Source: an uncultured Prevotellaceae bacterium
Lineage (GTDB): Bacteria > Bacteroidota > Bacteroidia > Bacteroidales > Bacteroidaceae
Assembly: GCA_900318555.1 (NCBI GenBank)
Contig: ONKX01000011.1
Location: 1 to 53,224, forward strand
Direction of reading: 5' to 3'
DNA: 53,224 nt
The translations under genes and the position numbers were made by a program. The notes under the pieces were generated by a model. It was given only the letters and a program-made list of their open reading frames with translations, searched no databases and was not told the DNA's origin. How positions within the stretch are numbered: position 1 is the stretch's first letter; each line of letters opens with the position of its first letter. Below are positions 16,135 to 24,607 of the stretch, piece after piece.

Positions 16135-19100
16135 TCACTTAATCACGACCTTGCGACCATTAATGATGTAGAGGCCCTTCGTGGGCTGAGCAACGCGCTG
16201 GCCTGCGAGGTTATAGTAGCTATTGTCGTTCAACGTTCCACGTTCAACGTTCAACGTCTTAATGTCGGTGGTACCGGCGACGTGACCCTCGGGACCAAGA
16301 CCACCCATTCTATTAGCTGTACGGATGGTGAGTTTGTCCTGAGCAGGATCAATGGCGATGTCGAAACTGCCATCAATAGAGACGCCCACGAATTCACCGT
16401 TCTTGAAGATAGCTGCGCCGGTCATACCGTTATCAGCTACGCCGAAGGTTACCTTGCCGTCAGCATACTTTGCGTCGGCAGGAGCGTCGAGCTGAAGTGC
16501 GAGGAAAGCGGGATTCCAGTCGGTGAACATCTTGTCGTAGGCAAAGGCAGCAGCCTGCTCGGCATTGAGGATTGTCTCGAAAGCACCACCATGTGAGTTG
16601 ATGATATTGCTATTAGGCGTGATATTGTTGCCAGCAGCATCCTTCGTGCCGTATTCACCGAAGATCTTCGGGTCTTTGTTGTTCATACCCTTCTCCGTCC
16701 AGCGCTTAGCCACCAGCGTATTCTTGGCATTGTCGTCCAGCGTAGTGTTCAGATAGACGCAGATTGGCTCATTCTGCCACGTACGTCCGAAGTTCCAATC
16801 ACCCTTGCCCAAGGCGAGGTCGACCACCTTACAGCCGTCGAAGACATAGCCGAACGCGGTGTTTGTGGTAGGAGCAACGACGGTGCGACCACCCTTACCG
16901 TCGGTCTTGCGCGGTTCGAGCGAGATGGTGGTATTCTGGAATCGGATGTCACCGCCACCGCAAATGAAGTCAACGGTACCGTGAATGTCACAATTCTCCC
17001 AATATGCCTGCTGCTTGCTGTTCGAACTGTAGTAGGTGTCCTGATAAGACAGCATACGCACGTTTTTGCCGATGGTGCGGTTACCGGCATCCTGCAGTAC
17101 GGCAGCACGTCCGGCCGAACCAGCAGCATAGTAGTCCAGTGCGTTCTGCAACGTCAGATCCTGTAAGTAGAGGTTCGTACCGCTGTTGTCAAGGAGGTCG
17201 GCTTTACCCAGACCCTCAACACTGACGTCGGGCTTGGTGACGATGATGGTCTTGTCCATCGACTGTCCGATGAGCGAGATGTTATGACCAGTGATGGCTG
17301 TCTTCACAGTAGCATCGAGGTCGTAGGTGCCATCGGGCAGGAAGATGATGGCGCGCTCGGCATCCTTCGCAGCATTCTTGCCGTTAATCACGTCGAGAAC
17401 GTCGATGAGACTGCTTGCGTTGCCAGCCTTCACAAAGTACCAGTTACCCTGACTGTCGAAGCTTGTTTCGGCAGTGTTCACAATCTTCATGGCGTGGATG
17501 TACATCTCGCCACCACACTGCATCTCCAACGTCAGCGTGCCAGCTTCGCCTTCGTAATTATAGACAGCCGTACCACCGTCGCCATCGGCAATGCCGGGCA
17601 GGGTATCCAGTACCTTCTCGCCCTGCTTCACGGCGATACCTGTGCCGGAACCATACTGACACAGTGTCACGGTAATGGTTGCCTTCGGACCTACCAGCAG
17701 GTTAACGGTATTGCCATTCTTGAATGCCCATCCGTGCTGTGCGTCGTGCCAGTAGTAGCCCTCGCCAGCAGGATTGAAGGCCTCATGATCCTCAGCATAG
17801 AAATTCTTGTCGGCCAAGTCGAAGAAATACTTCCTATAGGTGCTAGCCGTCTCCATCTCGGTTTGTATAGCGTACAGCTTCGTGTTAGCGGTGATGACGT
17901 CAGCCGTTGTAAACTTCTCGCCCAGCACGTTCTGCTTAAACCAACCACGGGCCTTGTAGCCGTCCTTCGTGGCAGGAGCCTCGTTGATATCATAAGCAAA
18001 AGCACCGATGGCGGCGTCTTCCTCTACCTGTTGTGTAGTCAGCACTGAGCCGTCAACACCGATATACTCCAAAGTATAGTCGGGCTTGAAGATGACGTTC
18101 AGCACGTAATTCATTTGCGTATCGCCAGCGGTCATCGGGATGGTCACCGTGCAGGCATTATCTTTCTCGTCGTATGTAATCTCGCCTACGGTACCAGTCG
18201 TAGCAACGACATCGGTCAGCGGATTTTCCTTCCCGACCATCTTCTCAGCCTTCGGCAGTTTCAGCGTAGCTTCATACTGCTCACCGAACACGTCCTCGAC
18301 AGCATAGGTGTTACCATTGATCTTGAACGAAGCGAGTACGGGAACATCCTTCTCGGTACCGTTCAGAACACCCTCAATGACGATGTCTGCCAGACCAATC
18401 TGCTTGCCAGCCTGCAGACGGTAAAGGAAGAGCTTCAGTCCGCATGAGCCCTCGCCAGGCGTCGAACCGGTAATATCATAGCTCTTTTCAGTATTCTTAT
18501 CCGAATTGTTGCGTTCGGGCTTGATTCCCTTTTCCAGTTCAACGGTCGTGCCGTCGCTGTTCAGCCAGTAGGCATCGATGAGACCGTTGTCAGTGGCAAA
18601 GCGGTTTGCCTTGAATGCCACCTTGGTGGGTGTGAAGGTGAAGCCAGGTTTCGGTGTGATGAGGAAGCTGACGGCGTCATCGTCCGTCAGATTGTCGCTT
18701 TCATGCTGGTCGACGGGTGTCAAGCGGGTTTCTGCCGTGCCTGCATAGGTGGTCTTGTCCTGGATGCTCCAGTTACTGCCGTGACTCACCTTGCTCGACA
18801 GAAAATAGTCGGCGTTTGAGAATGTAGCCTTCTGGCCCTCTGTGCCCTCGTTGAAGGGGAACGTAGCGCTGGCGGGCTCGTTGACTAGGGTTTTCTTCTC
18901 CTTCGGTGCATACTGCACGACGGAGATTGACTTGTAATAGTTGTTGTTGTTCGTTGAGGTAACAGCCACATAACCAACCTCAGCGTCGCTGATCTTAGCT
19001 TTGTATGTATTGTTGTCCTTCAGCTCCTCGCTGCCGGCAATGGTATAATAGGAATATCCAGGATAGCCATTCACAGTAATCAAGTCACCGGCATTCTTTA

Positions 19101-19791
19101 CGGGAATCTTAAACGTAGCACCAGTGGCCACCTGGATGTTGTCGCCATTGTTGCGGAACGAGGCACCGTTGGCCTCGACGATCATCTTCAGACCGTTCTT
19201 CTCGATGGATTCCACTTCACCAGCCTCCGTTGTGCCTGAGAGTGCCATTGTAGCTTCCATGATGCCAGCATCAGCATAGCTCCATGTACCAGTCACATCT
19301 CCTGCCACGGGTTCGCCCTTAGGACCTTCTGTGTCTTGCACTACCTGAATGCCAATAAGGTACTGGCCCTTGTTGACCACCTCTACATAACCTTTAGCTA
19401 CCTCGTTTGCCGTAGCGGTATGGGCGGTGACAGCCTCTGTGGCATCAACACCATTAATAGAATAGGCAAAGTAAGGAGCAGCATAACCTGTTACGGTCAC
19501 CACGTCGTTGACACTCACTACGGGCACCTTGAATATGACGCCATCACCCGTTTGGATACTGTTACCATTGTTGCGGATAGTCTGTCCATTAGCTTCTACG
19601 GCTAACAAGACACCATTATCCTCAACTGCCTTAACTGTGCCGGTCTCAGAACTACCTGATAGTGCCACCACAGCTGCGACTACGTTTTCGTTGGTAAAAT
19701 CCCACGTAGCCGTCACACTCGCTGCCTTGCTCACGACAGCCATCATGGTCAATAGACAGAGCGTACTGAATCTAAGTAAATGTTTCTTCAT
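16135..19791 (-). CDS. Large multidomain secreted pectin methylesterase-like protein (CE8)
   Basis: 1218 residues with signal MKKHLLRFSTLCLLTMMAVV. The N-terminal third has two similar modules (about 25-155 and 165-300), each with a VEANG...(I/F)RNNG...IQ...FK(V/I)PV core, probably sugar-binding sandwiches. A further sandwich (about 300-480) and a linker region with a repeat-like fold follow. The CE8 beta-helix spans about 790-1080: QDTYY (about 916), GTVDFICGGG (about 939, nucleophile Asp) and GRTW (about 1002) match pectinesterase motifs III, IV and V. It would remove methyl esters from homogalacturonan. The C-terminus (GLYIINGRKVVIK) is the tail common in secreted Prevotella proteins and shared with the GH10 enzyme. 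A stretch LNVERGTLND near the end appears to come from a tandem repeat. Probable co-regulation with susC through the shared upstream motif is inferred. Confidence 0.85.
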   Translation of the reverse strand: MKKHLLRFSTLCLLTMMAVVSKAASVTATWDFTNENVVAAVVALSGSSETGTVKAVEDNGVLLAVEANGQTIRNNGNSIQTGDGVIFKVPVVSVNDVVTVTGYAAPYFAYSINGVDATEAVTAHTATANEVAKGYVEVVNKGQYLIGIQVVQDTEGPKGEPVAGDVTGTWSYADAGIMEATMALSGTTEAGEVESIEKNGLKMIVEANGASFRNNGDNIQVATGATFKIPVKNAGDLITVNGYPGYSYYTIAGSEELKDNNTYKAKISDAEVGYVAVTSTNNNNYYKSISVVQYAPKEKKTLVNEPASATFPFNEGTEGQKATFSNADYFLSSKVSHGSNWSIQDKTTYAGTAETRLTPVDQHESDNLTDDDAVSFLITPKPGFTFTPTKVAFKANRFATDNGLIDAYWLNSDGTTVELEKGIKPERNNSDKNTEKSYDITGSTPGEGSCGLKLFLYRLQAGKQIGLADIVIEGVLNGTEKDVPVLASFKINGNTYAVEDVFGEQYEATLKLPKAEKMVGKENPLTDVVATTGTVGEITYDEKDNACTVTIPMTAGDTQMNYVLNVIFKPDYTLEYIGVDGSVLTTQQVEEDAAIGAFAYDINEAPATKDGYKARGWFKQNVLGEKFTTADVITANTKLYAIQTEMETASTYRKYFFDLADKNFYAEDHEAFNPAGEGYYWHDAQHGWAFKNGNTVNLLVGPKATITVTLCQYGSGTGIAVKQGEKVLDTLPGIADGDGGTAVYNYEGEAGTLTLEMQCGGEMYIHAMKIVNTAETSFDSQGNWYFVKAGNASSLIDVLDVINGKNAAKDAERAIIFLPDGTYDLDATVKTAITGHNISLIGQSMDKTIIVTKPDVSVEGLGKADLLDNSGTNLYLQDLTLQNALDYYAAGSAGRAAVLQDAGNRTIGKNVRMLSYQDTYYSSNSKQQAYWENCDIHGTVDFICGGGDIRFQNTTISLEPRKTDGKGGRTVVAPTTNTAFGYVFDGCKVVDLALGKGDWNFGRTWQNEPICVYLNTTLDDNAKNTLVAKRWTEKGMNNKDPKIFGEYGTKDAAGNNITPNSNIINSHGGAFETILNAEQAAAFAYDKMFTDWNPAFLALQLDAPADAKYADGKVTFGVADNGMTGAAIFKNGEFVGVSIDGSFDIAIDPAQDKLTIRTANRMGGLGPEGHVAGTTDIKTLNVERGTLNDNSYYNLAGQRVAQPTKGLYIINGRKVVIK
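16225..16258. repeat. In-frame ACGTTCA/ACGTTCC tandem repeat within the CE8 gene
   Basis: The units CAACGTT, CCACGTT, CAACGTT, CAACGTC follow each other. They encode LNVERGTLN just before the conserved C-terminal tail, where length variation should be tolerated. Confidence 0.75.
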
Positions 19792-19868
19792 ATAAATTAA
19801 GTTTTATGTTAATATAATAATGTTCGCGTATAAGTACGTGCGCTTTCGTATATTTCGAAAACGTGGCG

Positions 19869-19876
19869 CAAAGATA
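19869..19876 (-). promoter_or_regulatory. Minus-7 box of the CE8 gene
   Basis: TATCTTTG reads on the minus strand about 78 bp before the CE8 start. No TTTG is visible at the expected minus-33 position, so activation by an upstream-bound regulator is plausible. The box directly follows the T-run of the xylanase terminator. Confidence 0.6.
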
Positions 19877-19884
19877 TAAAAAAA

Positions 19885-19909
19885 CGCGCTCATTGACGTA
19901 ATGAGCGCG
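19885..19909 (-). terminator. Terminator of the GH10 xylanase gene
   Basis: A perfect 10-bp stem (CGCGCTCATT at 19885-19894, complement at 19900-19909) with a 5-nt loop is followed on the minus strand by TTTTTTTATATC. It lies 46 bp after the GH10 stop. Confidence 0.9.
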
Positions 19910-19930
19910 AAAATTCTTGTTAAAAGTCAC

Positions 19931-19947
19931 GAAATCGTTTACGTGTC
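19931..19947. promoter_or_regulatory. Candidate regulator site upstream of the CE8 gene
   Basis: GAAATCGTTTACGTGTC shares CGTTTACGTGTC with the susC/GH43 site. The shared 12-mer lies 60 bp from the CE8 box and 50 bp from the susC box, a difference of about one helical turn. It lies inside the transcribed 3' region of the xylanase gene. Confidence 0.5.
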
Positions 19948-19954
19948 GCAACTA

Positions 19955-22318
19955 TCACTTAACGGCAACCTTTTTACCATTGACGATGTAGAGTCCGGCG
20001 GGCAATTCGTTGAGCGAAGTAGCACGCATGCGCATACCATTAAGATTATAGATACCATTCGAAGTGTCGATAGTCTTGTCTGACACAACGCTGTTAATAC
20101 CAGTGGGCTCGCCACCGTTCAGTCCGCGTACAAAACCGGCATAGACGTGCTTGCGATAGTAGTTGAGGTCCCAGATACCAACAGGCGTATTGGCACGCCA
20201 CCCACTATTTGCAGGACTATCAGTCGTACACCACTGGCAGATGCCCCACTGCTGCTCGGGAGGAATGATGCGGAAATACTCCTTGATAATCCACTCATAG
20301 AAATCGGCCATCTCCTTGTGCTGAGCCTCGGTCATTTGGCTAGTGGGAACACTATTTCCGTTAGCATCGTTATATCCCATGTCCATCTCGCTAACACGGC
20401 AAAGTTTACCAGATTTGGCCATCAGCTGGAACATACCAGTAATGGCATTCTTCAGACTGGTCTGTGCACCGCTGTTCTTATTAAATGAAATATGCATCTG
20501 AGTACCTATACCATCGATATAGGTCACACCGTCGGCCTCCCACTTCTTAATCCAGTTAACGAGAGACCAGAGTTTCTTGCTAGCTCTTATACCATCCTTC
20601 GTCGTGAGATCCCATGTGCCCTCCAGATTGTAGTCATTGATAAAGAGTTTAACATCTTCCGGACCATACTTACGGGCTAGACGACAAGCTTGACGCACGT
20701 ATTCAAGGGCTCCCATATAGTCCTGCCAGAAGAAATCGGATCCACCGACATCCCATGTGGCATCAGGATTTCCGTTGGGGTTATTACCCTGCAACACGTA
20801 GTTGCCTTCGCCGTCATTACCGCCACCAGAGATAGCCTCATTGACGAGGTCCCAACCCTTTACTTTGCCGCCACAGGCTTCCATCATGCCCTTAATCCAT
20901 TTATCCATTGCATCAACAAGGACATCGTGACGTTCCTCTGGTGTCAAAGGTATCGTGCTTGGGAAATAGATATATGTAATACCATCGCTAATGGTCGGTT
21001 CGACAACGCTGCCACCATATTCTTTGACCCTGAACGAACTAACATCAGTACCCTCGAGGTCGCCATTATTGATTTTCTCTACACCATTAATCTTCAAACT
21101 GATGTTGTCAAAGTAATAGTTATTCTCGTCAGCCAGTTCACTGAGATTAAAAGCTATGCTCTGACCTGCAGCGTCAAACTTACCACTGACTGTAACTTTC
21201 TTCCAATCGGTTGTGAACGAGATATTGCCCAATGCATCACTACTCACCCATGTACTTGGAGTGCTGTGTATCTGGGTAGAGGCGTAGGCAGGTTTGTCGG
21301 CACGCACGTCGGCAGTGAACACATAGCTTGCATTCTTAGCAAACGAGCCAGGCACTATCCAAAACTGGTTATCCCATGACTCAGACTGCTTGGCCGTAGC
21401 ATGAGCAACGATACAACGGCGATCCTCAGTGACGGTCTTTCCCTTCTTCGACTCCTCAAATTTGATACTCTTGATATACACATCACCGATGTAATTAGGA
21501 ACATGCAGGAGCAGAAAGTTACTATCCATCATAGGTTTGACGCTTATAGTGACGTCCTGCCACTCAGAATTGAAAGCGAATTCAACACTTGGGCCAGAAC
21601 CCCAGGTTCCTAGATTGCCATTTACTTTGCCATTCTTAGAACCTTTAATAGTCATTGTCATCTTGTAAGTCAGACCTGATTGAAGGAGAATATTTTCCAT
21701 TGCTACGAACTGTACCTCCCAAGGTTTTGACACCGTAGTTGTTACCTTGAGGCCATTGGTCGCATCGAATTTTAGGGTGTATCCATTTTCAGATTCATTG
21801 GCTTTCCAACCGACGCTCTGCTGGGTTCGAAAATCTTTATTGGCAACTACCGTCCAAACATCCACATCACCATCCGTAAGTTCAGGGGCCGGCTTGTCAG
21901 CCAATAACTTCGTCAACCATCCGACAGGCTGCTGTGAGTGCCATGCAAGCGTATGACCATACACATTGAGTCCTGCATTAGTAGCAGCATTCACATATTT
22001 CGTTACTGTAGAGAAGTTCATATTACCGTTACCATCCACACAGCTAGCCATTTTCATAGCATTGCCAGCAATAGTCTCAGTGAAATTCTTGTTAGTTAGG
22101 TTCTTAACCAAAGAATTATTCAGATAGTCGTTGACTGTAGTACCTGCACCCAGTTTAAAATTGGGATACTTCTCATAATTGATATAATCCTTCAGAGCCT
22201 GATACTGGTCCAAGTATCGGTAGTTGTTGTCGTTAGGCTTGCCCAACTCGAATTTTTCCTGTGCCATAGCCGACATTGAGAATGCGGCTGTTAGCAGTAA
22301 TAAGTACAATTTATTCAT
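19955..22318 (-). CDS. Secreted GH10 endo-xylanase with carbohydrate-binding modules inserted in the catalytic domain
   Basis: 787 residues from ATG 22318; the in-frame codon at 22324 is TTG. The signal is MNKLYLLLLTAAFSMSAMA. The first part of the GH10 barrel (about 30-130) includes GHTLAWHSQ. About 320 residues of beta-sandwich follow, as two CBM4/22-like modules. The barrel then resumes near HDVLVDAMDKWIKG (about 455). The acid/base Glu lies in WDLVNEAI (about 493) and the nucleophile Glu in RVSEMDMGY (about 645), with QWGICQWCT near the end. Family knowledge: this split architecture occurs in xylanases of Prevotella bryantii and Bacteroides intestinalis, where the inserted modules bind xylan. 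The tail GLYIVNGKKVAVK resembles the CE8 protein's tail and suggests a common sorting route. It cuts xylan backbones outside the cell. Confidence 0.93.
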   Translation of the reverse strand: MNKLYLLLLTAAFSMSAMAQEKFELGKPNDNNYRYLDQYQALKDYINYEKYPNFKLGAGTTVNDYLNNSLVKNLTNKNFTETIAGNAMKMASCVDGNGNMNFSTVTKYVNAATNAGLNVYGHTLAWHSQQPVGWLTKLLADKPAPELTDGDVDVWTVVANKDFRTQQSVGWKANESENGYTLKFDATNGLKVTTTVSKPWEVQFVAMENILLQSGLTYKMTMTIKGSKNGKVNGNLGTWGSGPSVEFAFNSEWQDVTISVKPMMDSNFLLLHVPNYIGDVYIKSIKFEESKKGKTVTEDRRCIVAHATAKQSESWDNQFWIVPGSFAKNASYVFTADVRADKPAYASTQIHSTPSTWVSSDALGNISFTTDWKKVTVSGKFDAAGQSIAFNLSELADENNYYFDNISLKINGVEKINNGDLEGTDVSSFRVKEYGGSVVEPTISDGITYIYFPSTIPLTPEERHDVLVDAMDKWIKGMMEACGGKVKGWDLVNEAISGGGNDGEGNYVLQGNNPNGNPDATWDVGGSDFFWQDYMGALEYVRQACRLARKYGPEDVKLFINDYNLEGTWDLTTKDGIRASKKLWSLVNWIKKWEADGVTYIDGIGTQMHISFNKNSGAQTSLKNAITGMFQLMAKSGKLCRVSEMDMGYNDANGNSVPTSQMTEAQHKEMADFYEWIIKEYFRIIPPEQQWGICQWCTTDSPANSGWRANTPVGIWDLNYYRKHVYAGFVRGLNGGEPTGINSVVSDKTIDTSNGIYNLNGMRMRATSLNELPAGLYIVNGKKVAVK

Positions 22319-22351
22319 AAGCAAAATTATTTATGTATTCGTTTTCGACTG

Positions 22352-22359
22352 CAAATATA
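22352..22359 (-). promoter_or_regulatory. Minus-7 box of the GH10 gene
   Basis: TATATTTG reads on the minus strand 33 bp before ATG 22318. The shared CGTTTACGTGTC motif is absent upstream, so the xylanase may be controlled differently from susC. Confidence 0.6.
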
Positions 22360-22456
22360 GTGTAAAAACTACAATCATCCAAATAAATTTAGGTATTTTC
22401 ACATAAATGTTACCTCAATCATTATTGATTGTTACAAACAAAAAAGTGAGTGACTA

Positions 22457-22488
22457 TTTGGTGGGCTCGTTTTTTATTAGTAATTTTG
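22457..22488 (+). promoter_or_regulatory. Promoter of metG
   Basis: TTTG (22457-22460), a 20-bp spacer and TAATTTTG (22481-22488) fit the Bacteroidetes consensus. The start codon lies 26 bp further on. Confidence 0.75.
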
Positions 22489-22514
22489 CAGGCAAATTGA
22501 AAAAGAGCAAGAAA

Positions 22515-24581
22515 ATGACAGAGAAAAAGTTTAAGAGAACAACGGTGACCTCTGCCCTGCCCTATGCTAATGGCGGCGTGCATATTGGTCACTTGGCAGG
22601 TGTCTATATTCCTGCCGATATTTACGTGCGCTACCTCCGTCTGAAGAAGGAGGACGTGATGTTTATTGGTGGTTCTGACGAACATGGTGTCCCCATCACC
22701 GTTCGTGCCCGCAAGGAGGGCATTACCCCGCAGGACGTAGTGGACCGTTACCATAAGATGATTAAGGACTCGTTCGAAGAATTTGGCATCTCGTTCGATA
22801 TCTATAGTCGTACTACCAGTGAGACTCATCATAAGTTTGCTGCTGAATGGTTCCGCAAGCTGTACGACGAAGGCAAACTGGTGGAAGAGACTACTGAGCA
22901 GCTTTACGATGAAGAGGCCAAGCAGTTCCTGGCCGACCGCTATGTAACTGGTGAGTGTCCTCATTGCCACAACGAGGGCGCATACGGTGATCAGTGCGAG
23001 AAATGCGGACGTGACCTGAGTCCTACGGAGCTCATCAATCCGAAGTCGACCATCTCTGGTTCTACGCCTGTGATGAAGAGCACCAAGAACTGGTATCTGC
23101 CTCTGAACGAGTATCAGGAGTGGTTGAAGGAGTGGATCCTGGAAGGTCACAAGGAGTGGCGCCCCAACGTCTATGGCCAGTGCAAGAGCTGGTTGGAAAT
23201 GGATCTGCAGCCACGTGCTATGACGCGCGACCTGAACTGGGGTATCCCCGTACCAGTAGAAGGTGCGGAAGGAAAAGTGCTCTATGTATGGTTCGACGCA
23301 CCCATCGGTTATGTATCTAATACGGTAGAGCTGTGCGCGAAGGAGCCCGAGAAATGGGGTTCGTGGCAGAAGTGGTGGCAGGATGAGGATACCCGTCTAG
23401 TGCACTTCATCGGAAAGGACAACATCGTGTTCCACTGCATCATCTTCCCTGTCATGATGAAGGCTCACGGCAAATACATTATGCCGGACAACGTGCCCAG
23501 CAACGAGTTCCTGAATCTGGAGAATGACAAGATTTCGACCTCGCGCAACTGGGCTGTTTGGTTGCATGAATACCTCGTGGATATGCCTGGCAAGCAGGAC
23601 GTGTTGCGCTATGTGTTGACAGCCAATGCACCTGAGACGAAGGACAACAACTTTACCTGGAAGGACTTCCAGGATCGTAACAACAACGAGTTGGTGGCTG
23701 TCTATGGCAATTTCGTGAACCGTGCCCTGCAGTTGACTAAGAAATACTGGAACGGTATTGTTCCAGCTTGTGGCGAACTGCTGGATGTTGACAAGCAGGC
23801 GTTGGAGGAGTTCAAGGACGTGAAGCAGAAGGTGGAGGCATTGCTTGACCAGTTCAAATTCCGCGATGCTCAGTTCGAAGCCATGAACCTAGCACGTATC
23901 GGCAACCGTTATATCACGGAGTGCGAGCCTTGGAAGGTTTGGAAGACCGACCAGAAGCGTTGCGAAACCATCCTGAACATCTGTCTGCAACTGACAGCCA
24001 ATCTGGCTATCGCCTTTGAGCCGTTCCTGCCGTTCTCGTCGCGTAAACTACGCGATATGCTCAACTTAGAGTCGTTCGAGTGGGAACAACTGGGCAGCAC
24101 CGACCTACTGAAGGCTGGTCACCAGTTAGGTGAACCCGCCCTGCTGTTCGAGAAGATTGAGGACGACGTCATCCAGAAGCAACTGGACAAGTTGGCTGAG
24201 ACCAAAAAGGCCAATGAGGCAGCTCAGTACAAGGCCGCTCCTATCAAGGATACCGTATCGTTCGAGGAGTTCGAGAAGCTCGACATCCGCGTAGGTCTGG
24301 TGAAGGATTGCCAGAAGGTGAAGAAGTCGAAGAAGCTGCTGCAGTTTACCATTGACGATGGTTCTGGCGTCGATCGTACCATCTGCTCAGGTATTGCCGC
24401 CTTCTACGAGAATCCTGAGGAGCTTGTCGGCAAGCGCATTCTCTTCGTGGCCAACTTCGCTTCACGCAACATGATGGGCATCGAGAGTCAGGGCATGATT
24501 CTCTCCGCCGTTGATGCTGACGAGAGCCTCTGCGTAGTAACAACAACGAAAGACGTGAAACCTGGTAGTCAAGTGGGATAA
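22515..24581 (+). CDS. metG: Methionyl-tRNA synthetase
   Basis: 688 residues from ATG 22515; the frame is open from 22407, but the promoter lies between. The class I signature is [13 protein letters not shown] (residues 14-26). A zinc-knuckle insert follows ([18 protein letters not shown], about 153-170). The KMSKS loop appears as DKISTSRNW (about 337). The anticodon-binding domain follows, and residues about 580-688 form the C-terminal EMAPII/Trbp111 tRNA-binding OB fold ([20 protein letters not shown]). It charges initiator and elongator tRNA-Met with methionine in the cytosol. The length fits the dimeric bacterial form. The next gene starts 26 bp downstream, so readthrough is likely. Confidence 0.98.
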   Translation: MTEKKFKRTTVTSALPYANGGVHIGHLAGVYIPADIYVRYLRLKKEDVMFIGGSDEHGVPITVRARKEGITPQDVVDRYHKMIKDSFEEFGISFDIYSRTTSETHHKFAAEWFRKLYDEGKLVEETTEQLYDEEAKQFLADRYVTGECPHCHNEGAYGDQCEKCGRDLSPTELINPKSTISGSTPVMKSTKNWYLPLNEYQEWLKEWILEGHKEWRPNVYGQCKSWLEMDLQPRAMTRDLNWGIPVPVEGAEGKVLYVWFDAPIGYVSNTVELCAKEPEKWGSWQKWWQDEDTRLVHFIGKDNIVFHCIIFPVMMKAHGKYIMPDNVPSNEFLNLENDKISTSRNWAVWLHEYLVDMPGKQDVLRYVLTANAPETKDNNFTWKDFQDRNNNELVAVYGNFVNRALQLTKKYWNGIVPACGELLDVDKQALEEFKDVKQKVEALLDQFKFRDAQFEAMNLARIGNRYITECEPWKVWKTDQKRCETILNICLQLTANLAIAFEPFLPFSSRKLRDMLNLESFEWEQLGSTDLLKAGHQLGEPALLFEKIEDDVIQKQLDKLAETKKANEAAQYKAAPIKDTVSFEEFEKLDIRVGLVKDCQKVKKSKKLLQFTIDDGSGVDRTICSGIAAFYENPEELVGKRILFVANFASRNMMGIESQGMILSAVDADESLCVVTTTKDVKPGSQVG

Positions 24582-24607
24582 AGGTAAAAAAGTAAACAGG
24601 GAAAAAA

